This document shows positions 25,042 through 33,924 of a stretch of DNA of 64,000 nt, in pieces (position 1 is the first letter of the stretch; each line of letters opens with the position of its first letter). Location of the stretch: contig CAKQDX010000001.1 of assembly GCA_934229725.1 (NCBI GenBank), positions 124,001 to 188,000 on the forward strand. Reading direction: 5' to 3'. The position numbers and the translations under genes are program-made. The DNA is from an uncultured Streptococcus sp. Lineage in GTDB: Bacteria > Bacillota > Bacilli > Lactobacillales > Streptococcaceae. Under the pieces are notes generated by a model. The model saw only the letters and a program-made list of their open reading frames with translations. It was not told where the DNA came from and made no database searches.

Positions 25042-25746
25042 CTAGTCAATTCGAACGCTATCCGTCGTGTCCTGAGTAATTTCCCCATCACGGATGACAA
25101 TCTTACGTCGGGCATAGTCTGCAATCTCTGGCTCGTGGGTAACCATGATAATGGTTTTCCCCTCACGATTCAGCTGAGTTAAAAGCTCCATAATCTGCAT
25201 TCCCGTCTTGGTATCTAGAGCACCCGTTGGTTCATCCGCTAAAATGATTGCTGGATTATTAGACAGTGCACGCGCAATTGCCACCCTCTGCTTCTGTCCA
25301 CCAGATAACTCCGATGGTAGGTGATGGCTACGGTCAGACAAACCGACTTTTTCCAAAAATTGTTGCGCTTTTTGCTTACGTTCACTCGGAGATTTTCCAG
25401 CATAAATTAAGGGAAGCTCTACATTCTTTTGAGCGCTTAGCTTCGGTAGGAGAAAAAACTGTTGAAAGATAAAGCCAATCTGATTGTTTCGCACCTTAGC
25501 CAAGCGGTTTTCGGAGAGTTCAGCAATATCCTCATCCTCGAGTTGATAGGAACCAGATGTCGGTCGATCAAGGAGTCCAATAATATTCATAAGCGTCGAC
25601 TTTCCTGAACCAGAAGGGCCCATGATAGCCACAAAGTCCCCTTCCTCTACTGATAAGTCAATACCCTTGAGGACTTGCAGAGTTTCAGGTCCATTTTTGA
25701 AGGACTTGGTAATGCCTTTTAAAACCATAAGCTCTGGCTTAGTCAC
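25042..25746 (-). CDS. MacB-like system ATPase (LolD family)
   Basis: 234 residues starting at a GTG with GAGGTGAGG upstream. Walker A GPSGSGKST, signature LSGGQKQRVAIARAL, Walker B IILADEPTGALD, switch His in VTHEP. It is the LolD/MacB class that partners with FtsX-like permeases. It overlaps the adaptor gene by 8 bp and precedes the permease by 9 bp. Confidence 0.9.
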   Translation of the reverse strand: MTKPELMVLKGITKSFKNGPETLQVLKGIDLSVEEGDFVAIMGPSGSGKSTLMNIIGLLDRPTSGSYQLEDEDIAELSENRLAKVRNNQIGFIFQQFFLLPKLSAQKNVELPLIYAGKSPSERKQKAQQFLEKVGLSDRSHHLPSELSGGQKQRVAIARALSNNPAIILADEPTGALDTKTGMQIMELLTQLNREGKTIIMVTHEPEIADYARRKIVIRDGEITQDTTDSVRID

Positions 25747-26992
25747 TAGACCTCACCTCTCCTCCACTGGCGTCTTTGGACTTCTTACCCTTAGCATCCG
25801 TCACATCCTTTAGGGTCTCACCATCCTTAAAGGATTTATCGGCCTTAGTGATAACCTTTTGGCCTTCTTTAAGCCCTGATGCAATCTCTTGTTGCTTAGC
25901 ATCTGCATTGCCAAGCTTGACCTTGACTTGCTTAATCTTCTGACTGTCTTCGTCGTAAACCCAGACATAGTTGTCAGAACCTTTCTTAGTCACGGCCGTT
26001 ACAGGAACCAATAAAGCATCTTCGTCCTTAGTAACTTCAAGAGACACATTGAAGCCTTGTTTGAGCTTACCGATAGGACTGGTCAATTGAACCTTGTATT
26101 CATATTGAGAACCCGTCTGACCTGAATTTCCCGAAGCGTTAGCTGACTGGCTAGCATTTTGCTTGGGATAATTGGAGATATAATTGACTTTACCTGTCCA
26201 GGTTTGGTCTGGGTATACCTTTGACGTAATCTTAACCTTTTGCCCCACTGAAATGTTTGGCATATCATATTCTGTTAAGGTTCCCTGAATTTCGAATTGA
26301 CCTTCACTAGTCACATGAACGAGGGTCTGACTCTCTTTGGAAGCAGGGTCCACAGAGTCTGCCACTTCTACGACTGTTCCATTCACATCGGAAACAATAA
26401 CCATTTGATTAAGAACATCCTGGGCCTTTTCAAGCTCTGAGGCCGCATTAGCAACGGCATCATTATAATCTTGCAAGGTTTGGTAATTACTGGCTTCGGT
26501 TTGCTGACGCTGTTGAGCTGTCACTGCAGCTGTCGAATCATCCTCGTCTGTATCCTCGCTAGTTTGTGCTGAAGCTGCAGGAGCCGTTCCATACTGTTGG
26601 AAATAATTACGATCACGAACTGCCTTGTTATAGGCACGACTTGCAATATCGTAGGCTGCTTGAGCGGATGTGCTATCATATTGAACCAACTGCTGACCAG
26701 CGCTCACTTCTTCACCCGCAGAAACAGTCACAGTGGCGTTACGACCGATAGTATTGTCAAAATAAACGTACTGCTCCGACTGAGCCTTGACCATGCCCGT
26801 TAGGAGGGTTGAGGAAGCCAGTTGTCCCTTGACGACTTTACTTGCTGTAGGACCTTCAGCAACCTTGTTCCCTTGGCCACCTCCTCCAAACAGGTTAAAA
26901 ATCAGGACCAATAGGACAAGAATCCCTATGCCTCCAATGATCCAAACTCTCTTCTTATTTTTAAATAGCTTTGGACTGATTCTCTTTCGCAT
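25739..26992 (-). CDS. HlyD/MacA-like membrane fusion (adaptor) protein
   Basis: 417 residues. One N-terminal membrane anchor (about 15-35, preceded by KNKKR), a lipoyl-like domain (ATVTVSAGEEVSAGQQLVQYDS), a helical hairpin, the second lipoyl half (VVEVADSVDPASKESQTLVHVTS) and beta-barrel domains. A Ser/Asp/Thr-rich insert lies around 135-160. It should link the MacB-like permease to substrates outside the membrane. First gene of the operon, with a clear promoter upstream. Confidence 0.88.
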   Translation of the reverse strand: MRKRISPKLFKNKKRVWIIGGIGILVLLVLIFNLFGGGGQGNKVAEGPTASKVVKGQLASSTLLTGMVKAQSEQYVYFDNTIGRNATVTVSAGEEVSAGQQLVQYDSTSAQAAYDIASRAYNKAVRDRNYFQQYGTAPAASAQTSEDTDEDDSTAAVTAQQRQQTEASNYQTLQDYNDAVANAASELEKAQDVLNQMVIVSDVNGTVVEVADSVDPASKESQTLVHVTSEGQFEIQGTLTEYDMPNISVGQKVKITSKVYPDQTWTGKVNYISNYPKQNASQSANASGNSGQTGSQYEYKVQLTSPIGKLKQGFNVSLEVTKDEDALLVPVTAVTKKGSDNYVWVYDEDSQKIKQVKVKLGNADAKQQEIASGLKEGQKVITKADKSFKDGETLKDVTDAKGKKSKDASGGEVRSSD

Positions 26993-27007
26993 ACGTCTCT
27001 CTTTCTA

Positions 27008-27036
27008 ATTGTATTGTATAGATATAACAATTGTAA
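27008..27036 (-). promoter_or_regulatory. Promoter of the MacAB-like operon
   Basis: -35 TTACAA (27031-27036), 17-bp spacer, -10 TACAAT (27008-27013). The spacer region holds an inverted repeat (TTGTATAGATATAACAA) that may be an operator. Confidence 0.65.
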
Positions 27037-27041
27037 TATGT

Positions 27042-27800
27042 TTAAGGTTTCCTGTCAATGAGTTCCAGTACACCATAGTGTAGCTTTTGATTGGGACGAA
27101 CCTGACGTTCAAAACCAAGTTCTTCAAAAACGGTATCACGAAAATGCGCTTTGATGATAATTTTTTCCCTTGCAACACGCTTGGCCTCATTTAGCCATTC
27201 TTCTGTCAGACGACTGCCATTGGCCAGAGGCTTGATAGCCTCTAGATTTTCTGATTCCTTAATAGTCTCTGAAAACATAGGATCGGCATAGATGATATCA
27301 AAGGAATTGTCAGCTTGAGACTTCAAAAAGGACAAGCTATCGCTCTTAATAGCTTTAATAGAACGCATGGCCTTTTCAAGCTGCTTATCATCCGTCTGAT
27401 AAGTGGCAAGACCACGAGAAACCACCTGAAAAATCACGTCTTGACTCTCCAGGGCAGTCACCTGATTTCCAGCTACTGCTATCACTAGGCTATCTGAAGC
27501 CAGACCCATGGTCGTGTCAAGAATAGTCTTGGGAGACTTGCCTAAAAGACTGACTAAAGCGTCATGGGGGGCCTTAATCCTGAGAGCAGCCGTATCTGGA
27601 TGAAAGGTCAGCTCACTGGCATCCGCATTGATAAAAGACAGTCTGTCTTTATATAGAAGATAGAAAGGTCCAAACCGCTCTAAACATTTTGCCAAAGATA
27701 ACTTGCGCCGAGGCTGGTAGTCAGCTCCGAGGTCGAGAGCTAAGGCTTGGGCACGCGCAATTAATTCCTCATTTTCACGTAAAGATGTCGTAATAATCAT
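27042..27800 (-). CDS. RsmJ-like class I SAM-dependent methyltransferase
   Basis: 252 residues. ILDTTMGLASDSLVIA is the SAM-binding motif I and FDIIYADPMF is the motif IV (DPMF) found in the YhiQ/RsmJ group, whose E. coli member methylates G1516 of 16S rRNA. The low-complexity N-terminus (about 1-60) contains ADYQPRRKLSLAKCLERFG. Whether the target is the same rRNA base in streptococci is not certain. It is monocistronic and upstream of the MacA-like gene. Confidence 0.75.
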   Translation of the reverse strand: MIITTSLRENEELIARAQALALDLGADYQPRRKLSLAKCLERFGPFYLLYKDRLSFINADASELTFHPDTAALRIKAPHDALVSLLGKSPKTILDTTMGLASDSLVIAVAGNQVTALESQDVIFQVVSRGLATYQTDDKQLEKAMRSIKAIKSDSLSFLKSQADNSFDIIYADPMFSETIKESENLEAIKPLANGSRLTEEWLNEAKRVAREKIIIKAHFRDTVFEELGFERQVRPNQKLHYGVLELIDRKP

Positions 27801-27882
27801 GTTTCTAGTATAGCAGAATTTAAGTAGCCTAAACCATGGTCTTAGCTTTCATTTTTAACTTTCAAGCTTACATTTGTGTAAG

Positions 27883-27908
27883 AAAAAGCCCCAGCAAGGC
27901 TGAGACTC
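27883..27908 (-). terminator. Duplicated carB terminator, distal copy
   Basis: CAGC/GCTG-type hairpin with five T on the minus strand, 26 bp matching 28159-28184 with one substitution. The two copies bracket a structured 250-bp insert. Confidence 0.65.
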
Positions 27909-27929
27909 ATTACAGCAATCAACTAGGTT

Positions 27930-28150
27930 TAAATATGACAAAAAGAGAAATCTCTGTAGGGCATATAAAAGAGGTTTTGCGAACCTCGTCAGCTTAAACC
28001 GAGACTTTTGGCAGTGATGAAAACGCCTGAAGCGATTAGTGTCAGGCGTTCGGAAGTTTTGAGACTTTCGGCTCAAAACTTAGTCATGGAACTTCGAAGA
28101 AAGTCGCTGACGTCCGCCATCACCCAAGAAAAATCTCAAAAGAATGCTTT
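27930..28150. repeat. Structured intergenic element between duplicated terminators
   Basis: Non-coding. Several long pairings are visible: AACGCCTGA/TCAGGCGTT, AAGTTTTGAG/CTCAAAACTT (both perfect), GAGGTT/AACCTC, and outer GTCAGC/GCTGAC and GTGATG/CATCAC. The nested outer pairs give a multibranched fold. It may be a short mobile repeat or an RNA element; I do not recognise a named family. Confidence 0.55.
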
Positions 28151-28158
28151 GTCTTCAA

Positions 28159-28184
28159 AAAAAGCCCCAGCAAAGCTGAGACTC
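28159..28184 (-). terminator. carB terminator, proximal copy
   Basis: CTCAGC-TTTG-CTGGGG hairpin with seven T on the minus strand, about 10 bp after the carB stop. Confidence 0.75.
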
Positions 28185-28194
28185 TCTTTCATCA

Positions 28195-31100
28195 TTAGAT
28201 AGCTTCTGTTGTAAAGCTGCGGCTTTCAAGCACACGAACCATAGCATCTGCTGTATCAAGCGCTGTGAAGAGTGGGATACCTGCTTCAATAGCTGAGCTA
28301 CGGATAGCTGCACCATCTTCGTCATAAGTACGTTTGTTACCAACCGTATTGACAATAGCTTGCGCCTTACCTGAACGAACAAGAGCTGGGATGTCGTTGT
28401 CATCATTTTCACCCAACTTGTGCACAAGCGTTGCCTGAACACCATGTTCATTCAAGAACTTAGCTGTTCCTGCAGTAGCATAGATGCCGTAACCGATAGC
28501 ATCAAAACGACGGGCCAAACCAAGGGCTTCTTCTTTGGTATCGTCATGAATCGTAAAGATGACATTACCAAAGGTTGGCAAGTGCAGGTAAGAAGCTTCA
28601 AAGGCCTTGTAGAGGGCTTTTTCAAGCGTTGCATCTGTACCCATTACTTCACCAGTTGATTTCATTTCAGGTCCAAGGAGGCTATCTACCTTAGCCAATT
28701 TTGTAAATGAGAAGACTGGTGCCTTAACATGAACGTGTTTGCTTTCAGGATAAAGGCCATCTTTGTAACCTTGCTCTGCCAAAGATTTACCAAGAATCAA
28801 GTTTGTAGCCACCTGAGCCATTGGGATATCCGTTACCTTAGACAAGAATGGCACGGTACGGCTGGCACGTGGATTAACCTCAATTACATAAACCGTTTCA
28901 CCCTTGATAACGAACTGAATATTCATCATACCAATACAGTTAAGACCGATGGCTAAACGTTTAGTGTAATCAGCGATTGTTTCTTGGATTTTCTTAGAAA
29001 GGGTTTGTGGTGGGTAAACCGCCATTGAGTCCCCTGAGTGAACCCCTGCACGTTCGATGTGTTCCATGATACCAGGAATCAGGACATCCTTACCATCAGA
29101 AATGGCATCTACTTCACACTCACGTCCAATGATATAACTATCGACAAGGACTGGGTGGTCAGGACTTGCCTTAACGGCTGTACGCATGTAAGAGCGAAGG
29201 TCGTCTTCATTTTCAACGATTTCCATGGCACGTCCACCCAAAACGTATGACGGACGAACAAGAACTGGGAAGCCAATCTTACGAGCTGCTTCAACCGCTT
29301 CTTCTTCATTTGTCGCTGTTTGACCTGGTGGTTGTGGGATATTGAGGTCAATAAGAGCTTGTTCAAAGAGGTCACGGTCTTCAGCACGGTCCAAATCAGC
29401 AACCTGAGTACCCAAGATTTTCACACCTGCTTTAGACAATGGCTCAGCCAAGTTGATAGCTGTTTGACCACCAAACTGAACCACGACACCCTTAGGTTGT
29501 TCCAATTCGATGACGTTCATCACGTCTTCAAAGGTCAATGGTTCAAAGTACAACTTATCTGAAACGGAGAAGTCTGTTGAAACCGTCTCAGGGTTAGAGT
29601 TCATGATAATGGCTTCATAACCTGCAGCTTGGATAGCTTTAACAGAGTGAACGGTCGCATAGTCAAACTCAACCCCTTGTCCGATACGGATAGGCCCTGA
29701 ACCAAGAACGATAACAGATTCTTTATCAGACTTGATAGATTCATTTTCCCACTCGTAAGTTGAGTAGAAATAGGGTGTTGAAGATTCGAACTCAGCCGCA
29801 CATGTATCAACCATCTTGTAGACAGGAACGATATGATTTTCCAAACGAGTGGCACGGACTTGGTCAGCTGTTTGGTTCCAAAGTTCCGCAATCTTACGGT
29901 CAGAGAAACCATTGCGTTTGGCTTCTTTCAAAACTGCGACGTCGCCTACGTGAGTAGCCAATTCTTGTTCCAATTCGAAGATATGGAGCAATTTGTCAAG
30001 GAAGAAAATATCAATCTTAGTCAACTCTGACAATTCTTCAATAGTGTAACCACGACGGATAGCTTCAGAAAGGTAGAAGAGACGGTCATCTTGCGCTTTA
30101 ACAACCTTTTCCACCAAGGCATCGTCGCTTACTTCGGCAAGCTCAGGCATTTCATTGTGGTGAACACCGATTTCAAGCGAACGACAAGCTTTAAGAAGAG
30201 ACTCTTCAATGTTACGACCAATGGCCATAACTTCACCAGTCGCTTTCATCTGAGTACCAAGACGACGTTCCCCATGTTCAAATTTATCAAATGGGAAACG
30301 TGGGATTTTGGCAACAACGTAGTCAAGGGCTGGTTCAAACATTGAGTAGGTTGTACCAGTGACTGGGTTAATCATCTCATCAAGAGTCAAACCGACAGCG
30401 ATTTTAGCCGCCAATTTAGCGATTGGGTAACCTGTTGCTTTTGAAGCGAGGGCTGATGAACGTGATACACGTGGGTTTACTTCGATAACATAGTACTTGA
30501 AGCTATTAGGATCAAGCGCCAACTGTACGTTACAGCCACCCTCAATCTTAAGGGCACGGATAATCTTCAAGCTGGCATCACGAAGCATTTGGTTTTCAAT
30601 ATCTGACAAGGTTTGTGTTGGGGCAAATACGATAGAGTCCCCTGTGTGGATACCAACTGGGTCGAAGTTTTCCATATTACATACCACAAGAGCGTTGTCG
30701 GCAGCATCACGCATTACTTCGTATTCGATTTCCTTGAAACCAGCGATAGAACGTTCAATCAAACATTGGGTTACTGGTGACAACTTCAAACCATTTTCAG
30801 CGATTTCACGAAGTTCTTCTTCATTGGCACACATACCCCCACCAGTACCACCAAGAGTAAAGGCAGGACGGACAATAACTGGATAACCAATCTTTGAAGC
30901 AAAAGCCACTGCTTCTTCCACCGTATTAACGATTTCAGATTCAGGAATTGGCTGATGCAAATCTTCCATCAATTGCTTAAAGAGGTCACGGTCTTCGGCT
31001 TGGTCAATGGCAGACAATTTTGTCCCCAATAGTTCAACGCCAAGCTCATCCAGAATACCAGCTTTAGACAATTCCATGGCCATATTCAAACCAGTTTGTC

Positions 31101-31374
31101 CACCAAGTGTTGGCAAGAGGGCATCAGGACGTTCCTTACGAAGAATACGTGTCACAAACTCAAGTGTGATAGGTTCAATGTAAACCTTGTCTGCGATTTC
31201 TTTATCAGTCATGATAGTCGCAGGGTTAGAGTTGACAAGAACAACACTGTAGCCTTCCTCTTTCAAGGCCAAACAGGCTTGCGTACCAGCATAGTCAAAC
31301 TCAGCAGCCTGACCAATGATAATAGGACCAGACCCGATAACCATAATTTTTTTAATATCAGAACGTTTAGGCAT
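28195..31374 (-). CDS. carB: Carbamoyl-phosphate synthase large subunit
   Basis: 1059 residues, typical of Gram-positive CarB. There are two homologous ATP-grasp halves (each opening with VIGSGPIIIGQAAEFDYAGTQ or VLGSGPIRIGQGVEFDYATVH) and a C-terminal allosteric MGS-like domain. It makes carbamoyl phosphate from bicarbonate, ammonia and two ATP for pyrimidine and arginine synthesis. Last gene of the pyr operon. Its start has no clear Shine-Dalgarno sequence; instead the end of a hairpin element (CTTTGTATCTT) ends 4 bp upstream of the ATG. Confidence 0.97.
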   Translation of the reverse strand: MPKRSDIKKIMVIGSGPIIIGQAAEFDYAGTQACLALKEEGYSVVLVNSNPATIMTDKEIADKVYIEPITLEFVTRILRKERPDALLPTLGGQTGLNMAMELSKAGILDELGVELLGTKLSAIDQAEDRDLFKQLMEDLHQPIPESEIVNTVEEAVAFASKIGYPVIVRPAFTLGGTGGGMCANEEELREIAENGLKLSPVTQCLIERSIAGFKEIEYEVMRDAADNALVVCNMENFDPVGIHTGDSIVFAPTQTLSDIENQMLRDASLKIIRALKIEGGCNVQLALDPNSFKYYVIEVNPRVSRSSALASKATGYPIAKLAAKIAVGLTLDEMINPVTGTTYSMFEPALDYVVAKIPRFPFDKFEHGERRLGTQMKATGEVMAIGRNIEESLLKACRSLEIGVHHNEMPELAEVSDDALVEKVVKAQDDRLFYLSEAIRRGYTIEELSELTKIDIFFLDKLLHIFELEQELATHVGDVAVLKEAKRNGFSDRKIAELWNQTADQVRATRLENHIVPVYKMVDTCAAEFESSTPYFYSTYEWENESIKSDKESVIVLGSGPIRIGQGVEFDYATVHSVKAIQAAGYEAIIMNSNPETVSTDFSVSDKLYFEPLTFEDVMNVIELEQPKGVVVQFGGQTAINLAEPLSKAGVKILGTQVADLDRAEDRDLFEQALIDLNIPQPPGQTATNEEEAVEAARKIGFPVLVRPSYVLGGRAMEIVENEDDLRSYMRTAVKASPDHPVLVDSYIIGRECEVDAISDGKDVLIPGIMEHIERAGVHSGDSMAVYPPQTLSKKIQETIADYTKRLAIGLNCIGMMNIQFVIKGETVYVIEVNPRASRTVPFLSKVTDIPMAQVATNLILGKSLAEQGYKDGLYPESKHVHVKAPVFSFTKLAKVDSLLGPEMKSTGEVMGTDATLEKALYKAFEASYLHLPTFGNVIFTIHDDTKEEALGLARRFDAIGYGIYATAGTAKFLNEHGVQATLVHKLGENDDNDIPALVRSGKAQAIVNTVGNKRTYDEDGAAIRSSAIEAGIPLFTALDTADAMVRVLESRSFTTEAI

Positions 31375-31378
31375 ATTT

Positions 31379-31490
31379 AAGATACAAAGGACGACCAGAA
31401 AGCGTTAGAATTTTAGGCAATCGTTGCAGGATGCAAGCATCCAAAACGATTGTTCTAAATTCCGAGCTTTCCGTCCGTGTTCAGTTTAAG
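31379..31490 (-). repeat. pyr-operon hairpin element R1 (carA-carB gap)
   Basis: Shares its edges with R2 and R3: AAGATACAAAG at the left and CGTGTTCA at the right (plus-strand reading). The interior folds into a long hairpin with apex GGATGC-AA-GCATCC and stems GGACG/CGTCC, GAAAGC/GCTTTC and CAATCGTT/AACGATTG. The sequence differs from the other copies while the shape is kept. Confidence 0.75.
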
Positions 31491-31717
31491 AAAACATTTT
31501 CAACATGACGTTTTTAACTTGATAAGGAATCTGGAACTCCTTGTGATAAAAGCGGTCATCACTAAATAGAAATCAATATCATTCAATTAGTCTCTTTAAC
31601 TGAATACAAGTCCTTAATTCTCCTTTCTATTTGACAACTCTCTGGTTGTCATTAAATAAGGTAGTAGACTGGGGCAAACAAGCGTCACACCCCATTATAG
31701 TCACTAGACAGTTGCAA
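31491..31717. other. Remainder of the carA-carB gap
   Basis: About 225 bp with no gene. It contains TGACAACTCTCTGGTTGTCA (31632-31651), a perfect stem, and no obvious promoter. Confidence 0.4.
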
Positions 31718-32806
31718 TTAACGACGTGCTTTTTCAGCTTGGAAAGCATCAATCAATTCCAAGAACTCATCAAAGAGATAGCTAGCATCGTGTGGACCAG
31801 GAGCTGCATCTGGGTGGAATTGCACTGAAAAGGCAGGAAAGTCACGGTGACGAACACCTTCAACTGACTTATCGTTAATTTCTTCGTGTGTTACCATGAG
31901 ACAATCTGGAAGTGACTCACGGTCAATGGCATAACCATGGTTTTGGCTGGTAAAATCAACACGACCAGTCGCAATTTCACGAACCGCATGGTTAAAGCCA
32001 CGGTGACCAAACTTCATCTTGTAAGCCTTGGCACCATTCGCCAAACTAAACAACTGGTGACCCATACAGATCCCGAAAATTGGAATTTTACCTTGGATGC
32101 CACGAATCATATCAAGTGCATATGGCACATCTTCAGGGTTACCAGGACCATTTGACAACATCACACCATCTGGATTAAGATGGAGAATTTCTTCAGCCGT
32201 AATATTGTGAGGGACAACCGTCACATTACAGTCACGTTTTGAAAATTCACGCAAGATAGAGTGTTTAAGTCCAAAGTCAACCAAAACAATGTTTTTACCA
32301 ACACCAGGTGCTGGGTAAGCTGTCTTAGTAGAGACTTGTTCAATATTATTTGTAGGCAAAACAGTGGCACGCAATTGATCTTGCAAGTGCTCAATACTGT
32401 CACCAGGATCAGCCATAGTTGCCTTCATGGTACCGTGTTGACGGATAATCTTAGTCAAGGCACGTGTATCAATACCAGAAATACCAGGGATGTTTTTAGC
32501 CTTCAAAAACTCATCCAAAGTCATTTGGTTACGCCAGTTGCTGGCACGACGGCTAGCCTCTGATACCACCACACCCTTAGTTGTAGGTGTGATTGATTCA
32601 TAGTCATCACGGTTAACCCCATAGTTACCAACAAGTGGATAGGTAAAGGTCAAGATTTGACCATTGTAAGACTGGTCGGTGATAGATTCTTGATAACCTG
32701 TCATACCAGTATTAAAGACGATTTCACCCGTCACATCCACATCAGCACCGAAGGCCTGACCTTCAAAAATTGTGCCGTCTTCCAAAATAAGTAAACGTTT
32801 TGCCAT
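31718..32806 (-). CDS. carA: Carbamoyl-phosphate synthase small subunit (glutaminase)
   Basis: 362 residues. The N-terminal CarA domain (FEGQAFGADVDVTGEIVFNTGMTGYQE) precedes a class I glutamine amidotransferase domain with nucleophile GICMGHQLFSLANGAKAYKMKFGHRGFNH and the late HPDAAPGPHD. Where E. coli has HPEASPGPHD, the Glu after His is Asp here. It supplies ammonia to CarB. AAAGGAAC precedes the ATG by about 13 bp. Hairpin element R2 lies directly upstream. Confidence 0.96.
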   Translation of the reverse strand: MAKRLLILEDGTIFEGQAFGADVDVTGEIVFNTGMTGYQESITDQSYNGQILTFTYPLVGNYGVNRDDYESITPTTKGVVVSEASRRASNWRNQMTLDEFLKAKNIPGISGIDTRALTKIIRQHGTMKATMADPGDSIEHLQDQLRATVLPTNNIEQVSTKTAYPAPGVGKNIVLVDFGLKHSILREFSKRDCNVTVVPHNITAEEILHLNPDGVMLSNGPGNPEDVPYALDMIRGIQGKIPIFGICMGHQLFSLANGAKAYKMKFGHRGFNHAVREIATGRVDFTSQNHGYAIDRESLPDCLMVTHEEINDKSVEGVRHRDFPAFSVQFHPDAAPGPHDASYLFDEFLELIDAFQAEKARR

Positions 32807-32829
32807 TATAGTAAATTGTTCCTTTCACT

Positions 32830-32940
32830 AAGATACAAAGGGCGATAAAAATCTGAATGAAAACTAGTAAATTCGATGCAGAAGCTCAAGCTTCTAGAAA
32901 GGTTTAGCTATTTTTCGAAGATTTAGCCCGTGTTCATTTT
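32830..32940 (-). repeat. pyr-operon hairpin element R2 (pyrB-carA gap)
   Basis: Edges AAGATACAAAG and CCCGTGTTCA. Interior stems: GGGC/GCCC, AAATCT/AGATTT, GAAAA/TTTTC and apex AGAAGCT-CA-AGCTTCT. Interior bases differ from R1 and R3 while pairing is preserved. Confidence 0.75.
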
Positions 32941-32973
32941 CGTCTGATTCTCTCTGGAATCTGTTAACGTTGT

Positions 32974-33900
32974 TTACGCTTTGCCATTTAAAATAGCTTC
33001 AATAATTGCCATACGGACAAAGACCCCATTTTGCATCTGAGCAACGATACGAGCCTTAGGCGCTTCCACCAAGCTATCAGCAATCTCCACATCACGATTA
33101 ACCGGAGCAGGGTGCATGATGATAGCATGGTCTGCTAACTTGGCATAACGTTCTTCAGTCAAACCATAGAGAGCATGATATTCTTCTTTTGAAAATCCCT
33201 TGTCATCCCCATGACGCTCGTGCTGAACACGAAGTAACATGAGCACATCCAAGTCCTCAATCACATCGTCAATGGCGACATGCTGACCATAGACATCAAA
33301 TTCATTAGAGTACCAAACTTCAGGACCAGCAAAATACAGCTGAGCACCCAAACGCTTGAGAATCTGCATATTTGACTTAGCCACACGAGAATAAGTGATG
33401 TCACCGGCAATACAAACCTTAAGATTTTCAAAAGTTCCAAACTCTTCGTAAATGGTCATCAAATCAAGCAAACACTGACTTGGGTGTTGCCCAGAACCAT
33501 CACCCCCATTGACAATAGAGGTCTGAATGGTTCTACTATCAATCAACTGCTTATAGTAATCAACTTCCGAGTGACGAACCACACAGATGTCCACACCCAA
33601 AGCAGACATGGTCAAAATCGTATCGTAGAGGGTTTCACCCTTATTCACTGAGCTTGTGCCAGCATCGAACTCAATCACATCCAAACCAAGCTTTTTCTCA
33701 GCCACTTCGAAGGATTTGTGCGTTCGAGTTGAATTTTCAAAAAAGAGATTGGCAGCGAAATACTGTCGATCCAGCTGGAAATCAGCTCTGCCATTTTTAA
33801 AATCTCCACCTCGACGAATCAGGCCCAAGACCTCTTCATTCGTGAGGGTTTCCATGGTCACCAAATGCTTGAGTGACACTTTTCCATCTGCAATCGCCAT
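32974..33900 (-). CDS. pyrB: Aspartate carbamoyltransferase catalytic subunit
   Basis: 308 residues. Carbamoyl-phosphate loop FFENSTRTHKSFEVAEKKLG (about 53-72), GDGSGQHPSQCLLDL and the late HPAPVNRDVEI are characteristic. It joins carbamoyl phosphate and aspartate to give carbamoyl-aspartate. It follows pyrP by 24 bp, the tightest junction in the operon and the only one without a hairpin element. Confidence 0.97.
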   Translation of the reverse strand: MAIADGKVSLKHLVTMETLTNEEVLGLIRRGGDFKNGRADFQLDRQYFAANLFFENSTRTHKSFEVAEKKLGLDVIEFDAGTSSVNKGETLYDTILTMSALGVDICVVRHSEVDYYKQLIDSRTIQTSIVNGGDGSGQHPSQCLLDLMTIYEEFGTFENLKVCIAGDITYSRVAKSNMQILKRLGAQLYFAGPEVWYSNEFDVYGQHVAIDDVIEDLDVLMLLRVQHERHGDDKGFSKEEYHALYGLTEERYAKLADHAIIMHPAPVNRDVEIADSLVEAPKARIVAQMQNGVFVRMAIIEAILNGKA

Positions 33901-33924
33901 AGTTTTTCCTTTTAAAATGATTAA

